Below are positions 6,946 to 7,643 of a stretch of 7,643 nt of DNA, in pieces; within the stretch, counting starts at the first letter, position 1; every line of letters starts with the position of its first letter. Source of the DNA: Bifidobacteriaceae bacterium (GTDB lineage Bacteria; Actinomycetota; Actinomycetes; Actinomycetales; WQXJ01); NCBI GenBank assembly GCA_031265345.1, contig JAISCU010000047.1:1-7643 (forward strand), in the 5' to 3' direction. The translations under genes and the position numbers were made by a program. The notes below the pieces were generated by a model. It ran no database searches. It had not been told where the DNA came from and saw nothing but the letters and a program-made list of their open reading frames with translations.

Positions 6946-6951
6946 ACGGTA
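6946..6951 (-). promoter_or_regulatory. Candidate -10 hexamer for glmS (leaderless)
   Basis: Minus-strand TACCGT fits the actinobacterial TANNNT -10 pattern and ends 7 nt before the ATG at 6938, so transcription would begin at or next to the A of the start codon. No convincing -35 lies 17-18 nt upstream (CGGGCT at 6974-6969). This agrees with the absence of a Shine-Dalgarno sequence. An alternative promoter further upstream is TTGGAG (7073-7068) with TAGTCT (7048-7043), but its 19-nt spacer is long. Confidence 0.35.
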
Positions 6952-7022
6952 ACAGCGCCCTTGGCCGCAGCCCGCATCGGGCCGATTCGGGTGGGCCGCC
7001 TGTACGATGCCGCCGCCCCAGC

Positions 7023-7053
7023 CCGCCCAAAAAGTCGTCTGGAGACTAATTGG
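7023..7053. repeat. Dispersed 31-bp repeat, copy 2 (glmS leader)
   Basis: Same orientation as the copy at 1218-1248, identical in 30 of 31 positions. It lies in the 201-bp gap between glmS and the divergent PLP enzyme, 84 bp upstream of the glmS start. The single difference (A at 7048) shortens the AAGTC/GACTT dyad to four pairs. In this copy the minus strand reads TAGTCT at 7048-7043, a possible but poorly spaced -10 hexamer. Confidence 0.9.
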
Positions 7054-7077
7054 GCGACCGACCGCCCCTCCAAAGCC

Positions 7078-7093
7078 GTGACCGTTTCGTTAC
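7078..7093. promoter_or_regulatory. Candidate MtrA-type direct repeat (GTMAC-N6-GTMAC)
   Basis: The plus strand reads GTGACCGTTTCGTTAC, so the minus strand has GTAAC, six bases, then GTCAC. The two pentamers sit 11 bp apart in direct orientation, about one helical turn, as expected for an OmpR-family response regulator dimer. From memory, actinobacterial MtrA sites have this shape and control cell-wall genes. It lies 139 bp upstream of glmS and 46 bp upstream of the plus-strand gene at 7140, so it could act on either. Regulator assignment is inferred. Confidence 0.4.
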
Positions 7094-7126
7094 CTTTCTC
7101 CCGAAATCAGGCCGACAGCCCGGCCC

Positions 7127-7132
7127 TAAGCT
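7127..7132 (+). promoter_or_regulatory. Candidate -10 hexamer for the divergent PLP enzyme
   Basis: TAAGCT matches TANNNT and is followed by exactly 7 nt before the ATG at 7140, which would place the transcript start at the start codon. The bases 17-18 nt upstream do not resemble TTGACA. The intervening AGAGGGC could instead serve as a ribosome site on a longer transcript, but it is only about 2 nt from the ATG. Confidence 0.35.
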
Positions 7133-7139
7133 AGAGGGC

Positions 7140-7643
7140 ATGGCGCACACCCGTAGTTTCTACGCGGATTTGTCCCCAGACACGGCAGTGGTGGCCGCCG
7201 GTCGACCCGAATGGGATCAGGGCGAGCCAGTCAACCCCCCGGTCCTGTTCAGTTCGACTTTCATCTCGCGGGGCGTCCCCGGCGAGCGGGAAGCCAGCTA
7301 CTCGCGTTACGACAATCCCTCCAACCATCCCGCCGAGCAGGTCATCGGCCTGCTCGAGGGCGCGCCGGGCGACGGCGTGCTGTTCGCCTCCGGCATGGCC
7401 GCGATAGACGCCGCCCTCGCCCTGGTCCCGCCTGGCGGACGCGCGGTGCTGCCGTCGCACGCCTACAACGGGACGCTGGCGTTGGCCCGCGACCTGGCCA
7501 CCGAGGGGCGCCTGAGGCTCTCGTCCCTGCCGATCGACCAGACCGCGGACGTAATCGCGTCCCTGGCCGGGGGCGACGGCTGCGCGCCAGCGGCGATGCT
7601 CTGGATCGAGACGCCGACCAACCCGTTGCTGGAGATCGCGGAC
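7140..7643 (+). CDS. Cys/Met-metabolism PLP enzyme, cystathionine gamma-synthase family (3' end cut by window edge)
   Basis: Translation from the ATG at 7140 stays open for 168 residues to the window edge. The sequence follows the trans-sulfuration enzyme fold (fold type I PLP). It has VNPPVLFSSTF at 31-41, YSRYDNPSNHPAEQ at 54-67 (the Y-x-R phosphate-contact region), FASGMAAIDAAL at 82-93 (cofactor phosphate loop), AYN at 108-110 (cofactor-stacking tyrosine) and WIETPTNPLLEIAD at 155-168. The catalytic lysine would lie beyond the edge; family members have about 380-400 residues, so roughly 40 percent is present. Members act as cystathionine gamma-synthase, gamma-lyase, beta-lyase or O-acylhomoserine sulfhydrylase, and the visible part does not separate them. 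The gene is divergent from glmS and shares its upstream region. The start is set by family alignment and the candidate -10 seven bases upstream. Confidence 0.9.
   Translation, partial: MAHTRSFYADLSPDTAVVAAGRPEWDQGEPVNPPVLFSSTFISRGVPGEREASYSRYDNPSNHPAEQVIGLLEGAPGDGVLFASGMAAIDAALALVPPGGRAVLPSHAYNGTLALARDLATEGRLRLSSLPIDQTADVIASLAGGDGCAPAAMLWIETPTNPLLEIAD

Noticed and set aside
6976..6986. Odd-length palindrome ATCGGGCCGAT upstream of glmS
   Set aside because: Five-base arms around one base are expected by chance in GC-rich DNA, and nothing else supports a role.
6939..7073. 45-residue N-terminal extension of glmS from an upstream ATG
   Set aside because: GlmS needs its cysteine exposed directly after the initiator methionine; an extension would bury it. 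The segment also includes the repeat and probable promoter sequence.
6939..7139. A glmS ribozyme or other riboswitch in the glmS leader
   Set aside because: The leader is only about 200 bp, shared with a divergent promoter, and I see no conserved ribozyme core. glmS ribozymes are known mainly from Firmicutes. The likely transcript start is at the start codon.

Overview
This is a high-GC, gene-dense stretch that looks like an Actinomycetota chromosome. The evidence is G/C-rich third codon positions, proteins rich in Ala, Gly and Arg, and the gene order glmS - (aminotransferase) - nnr - alr - tsaE, a syntenic block common in actinobacteria. I cannot place it more finely from the sequence.

Layout. 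Six genes run leftward on the minus strand, in transcription order. They are glmS (6938-5082), a class IV PLP aminotransferase (5072-4209), a fused NAD(P)H-hydrate epimerase/dehydratase nnr (4128-2533), alanine racemase alr (2505-1345), tsaE (1348-668), and an RhtA-like EamA exporter cut by the left edge (637-1). Spacings are short: 9 bp, 80 bp, 27 bp, a 4-bp overlap and 30 bp. All six could share one transcript, although the 80-bp gap before nnr holds three dyad-symmetric elements and may carry a second promoter or processing site. Divergent from glmS, a Cys/Met-metabolism PLP enzyme (cystathionine gamma-synthase family) starts at 7140 on the plus strand and runs off the right edge.

How the genes fit together. 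GlmS makes glucosamine-6-phosphate and Alr makes D-alanine, both precursors of peptidoglycan. The class IV aminotransferase may be an aminodeoxychorismate lyase (folate) or a D-amino acid transaminase, which would also bear on D-Ala/D-Glu supply. Nnr repairs damaged NAD(P)H. TsaE is the ATPase of the tRNA t6A-modification machinery. The exporter probably moves amino acids or related metabolites. So this is mainly a housekeeping cell-wall and metabolite-repair cluster.

What is unusual. A 31-bp sequence (30 of 31 identical, the first 25 exact) occurs twice in the same orientation, 5.8 kb apart. One copy is in the glmS leader. The other lies inside the tsaE reading frame, where it encodes part of an N-terminal extension absent from the family core. 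The 201-bp glmS/PLP-enzyme divergent region also has a direct repeat of GTMAC pentamers six bases apart, resembling sites of the actinobacterial cell-wall regulator MtrA. Both divergent genes have a TANNNT hexamer exactly 7 nt before the ATG, which would suit leaderless transcripts. A Fur/Zur-like palindrome overlaps the aminotransferase stop codon. I see no CRISPR array, tRNA, rRNA, transposase or phage gene.
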